The position numbers were made by a program, and so were the translations under genes. This document shows, piece by piece, positions 5,614 through 6,003 of a stretch of DNA of 6,003 nucleotides (its first letter is position 1; each line of letters opens with the position of its first letter). Source of the DNA: an uncultured bacterium (GTDB taxonomy: Bacteria > Bacillota > Clostridia > Lachnospirales > Lachnospiraceae); assembly GCA_945871045.1 (NCBI GenBank), contig CAMBUC010000138.1, forward strand, positions 1 to 6,003. Direction: 5' to 3'. Under the pieces are notes generated by a model. That model made no database searches, was not told the origin of the DNA, and worked only from the letters and a program-made list of their open reading frames with translations.

Positions 5614-6003
5614 CTAGCGCTCCGTACAACTGATACAAGGATCAATTGTAAGAATGAGCAGCGGAACATCAGAAAACTGACATCCCTTCAAAGTTTTTAA
5701 AAGTGCAGGGATATTTGCAAAGGTAGGTGTTCTGATTCGAATTCTTTCCAAGAATTTAGAACCATTACCTTTTGCATAATAAATCGCCTCTCCTCTCGGT
5801 TGTTCTACTCTCATAAAATATTCACCATCAGGATTGCCCTTTACGGGAACAGCAATATCACCCTGAGGGATCTTATCTACAGCCTGTCTGATCAACTGGA
5901 TCGACTGATACATCTCCCGAATACGTACATCACAACGGGCAAAGGAATCGCAGTCATTGCTGGTGATGATATCAAAATCAAGATCACCATAAGCTGCATA
6001 GCC
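5614..6003 (-). CDS. echE: 3' end of echE, catalytic large subunit of Ech-type group 4 [NiFe] hydrogenase (129 aa visible)
   Basis: The frame is open to the right window edge, so only the C-terminal 129 residues are seen. They begin GYAAYGDLDFDIITSNDCDS and include DVRIREMYQSIQLIRQAV (25-42), VEQPRGEAIYYAKGNG (66-81), RIRTPTFANIPALL (89-102) and the final DPCISCTER (121-129). The DPCxxC motif supplies the two C-terminal cysteine ligands of the NiFe site; the other CxxC pair lies outside the window. The RGEAxYY...RxRxPTFxN block is shared with NuoD-type complex I subunits, which points to the membrane-bound group 4 hydrogenases, and Ech fits best given the EchF-like gene that follows. The enzyme couples ferredoxin oxidation and proton reduction to ion translocation, or the reverse. 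The protein stops at the Arg three residues after the last Cys, so it has no C-terminal extension to cleave. A Coo/Hyc-type relative cannot be fully excluded without the upstream genes. Confidence 0.9.
   Translation of the reverse strand, partial: GYAAYGDLDFDIITSNDCDSFARCDVRIREMYQSIQLIRQAVDKIPQGDIAVPVKGNPDGEYFMRVEQPRGEAIYYAKGNGSKFLERIRIRTPTFANIPALLKTLKGCQFSDVPLLILTIDPCISCTER

Overview
The window most likely comes from an anaerobic Clostridia genome, probably Lachnospiraceae or a close relative. The indications are a moderate GC content, AGGAGG-type ribosome binding sites, an acidic DUF1292 protein, and an Ech-type group 4 [NiFe] hydrogenase locus beside a Firmicutes-style UvrD-like helicase. 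This placement is inferred from protein character, not from a database search.

From the left: (i) 1-264, minus strand, is the first 88 codons of a gene cut by the window edge. It looks like the N-terminal CBM48/isoamylase-like part of a GH13 glycogen debranching enzyme. (ii) 265-485 is a 221-bp divergent intergenic region with one plausible promoter facing each way. The rightward one is nearly perfect (TTGACA, 18 bp, TATAAT). (iii) 486-809, plus strand, is a small, very acidic DUF1292 protein. Its terminator hairpin lies inside the 3' coding end of the convergent gene. (iv) 801-6003, minus strand, is one long co-directional run. In transcription order it holds the 3' end of the Ech hydrogenase large subunit (echE), an EchF-like polyferredoxin, hypC, hypD, hypE and a UvrD/PcrA-like helicase. 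The spacings are 18 bp, 9 bp, a 4-bp ATGA overlap, 12 bp and 68 bp.

The genes on the right form a coherent unit. EchE carries the NiFe site. The EchF-like protein carries electrons between that site and ferredoxin. HypC, HypD and HypE build and deliver the Fe(CN)2CO moiety of the site: HypE makes the cyanide donor on its C-terminal Cys, and the HypC-HypD complex assembles the iron group. HypA, HypB and HypF are needed for the complete pathway and are not in the window. EchE ends right after its last metal-binding motif, so no C-terminal processing protease should be needed.

The most unusual item is the EchF-like protein. It has two gap-free copies of a two-cluster ferredoxin module (four [4Fe-4S] motifs), where an ordinary EchF has one. 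The other notable point is the overlapping convergent gene ends with a terminator embedded in a coding region. I found no CRISPR array, tRNA, rRNA, insertion sequence or clear sign of a wholly new system. No stretch over 300 bases lacks a gene.
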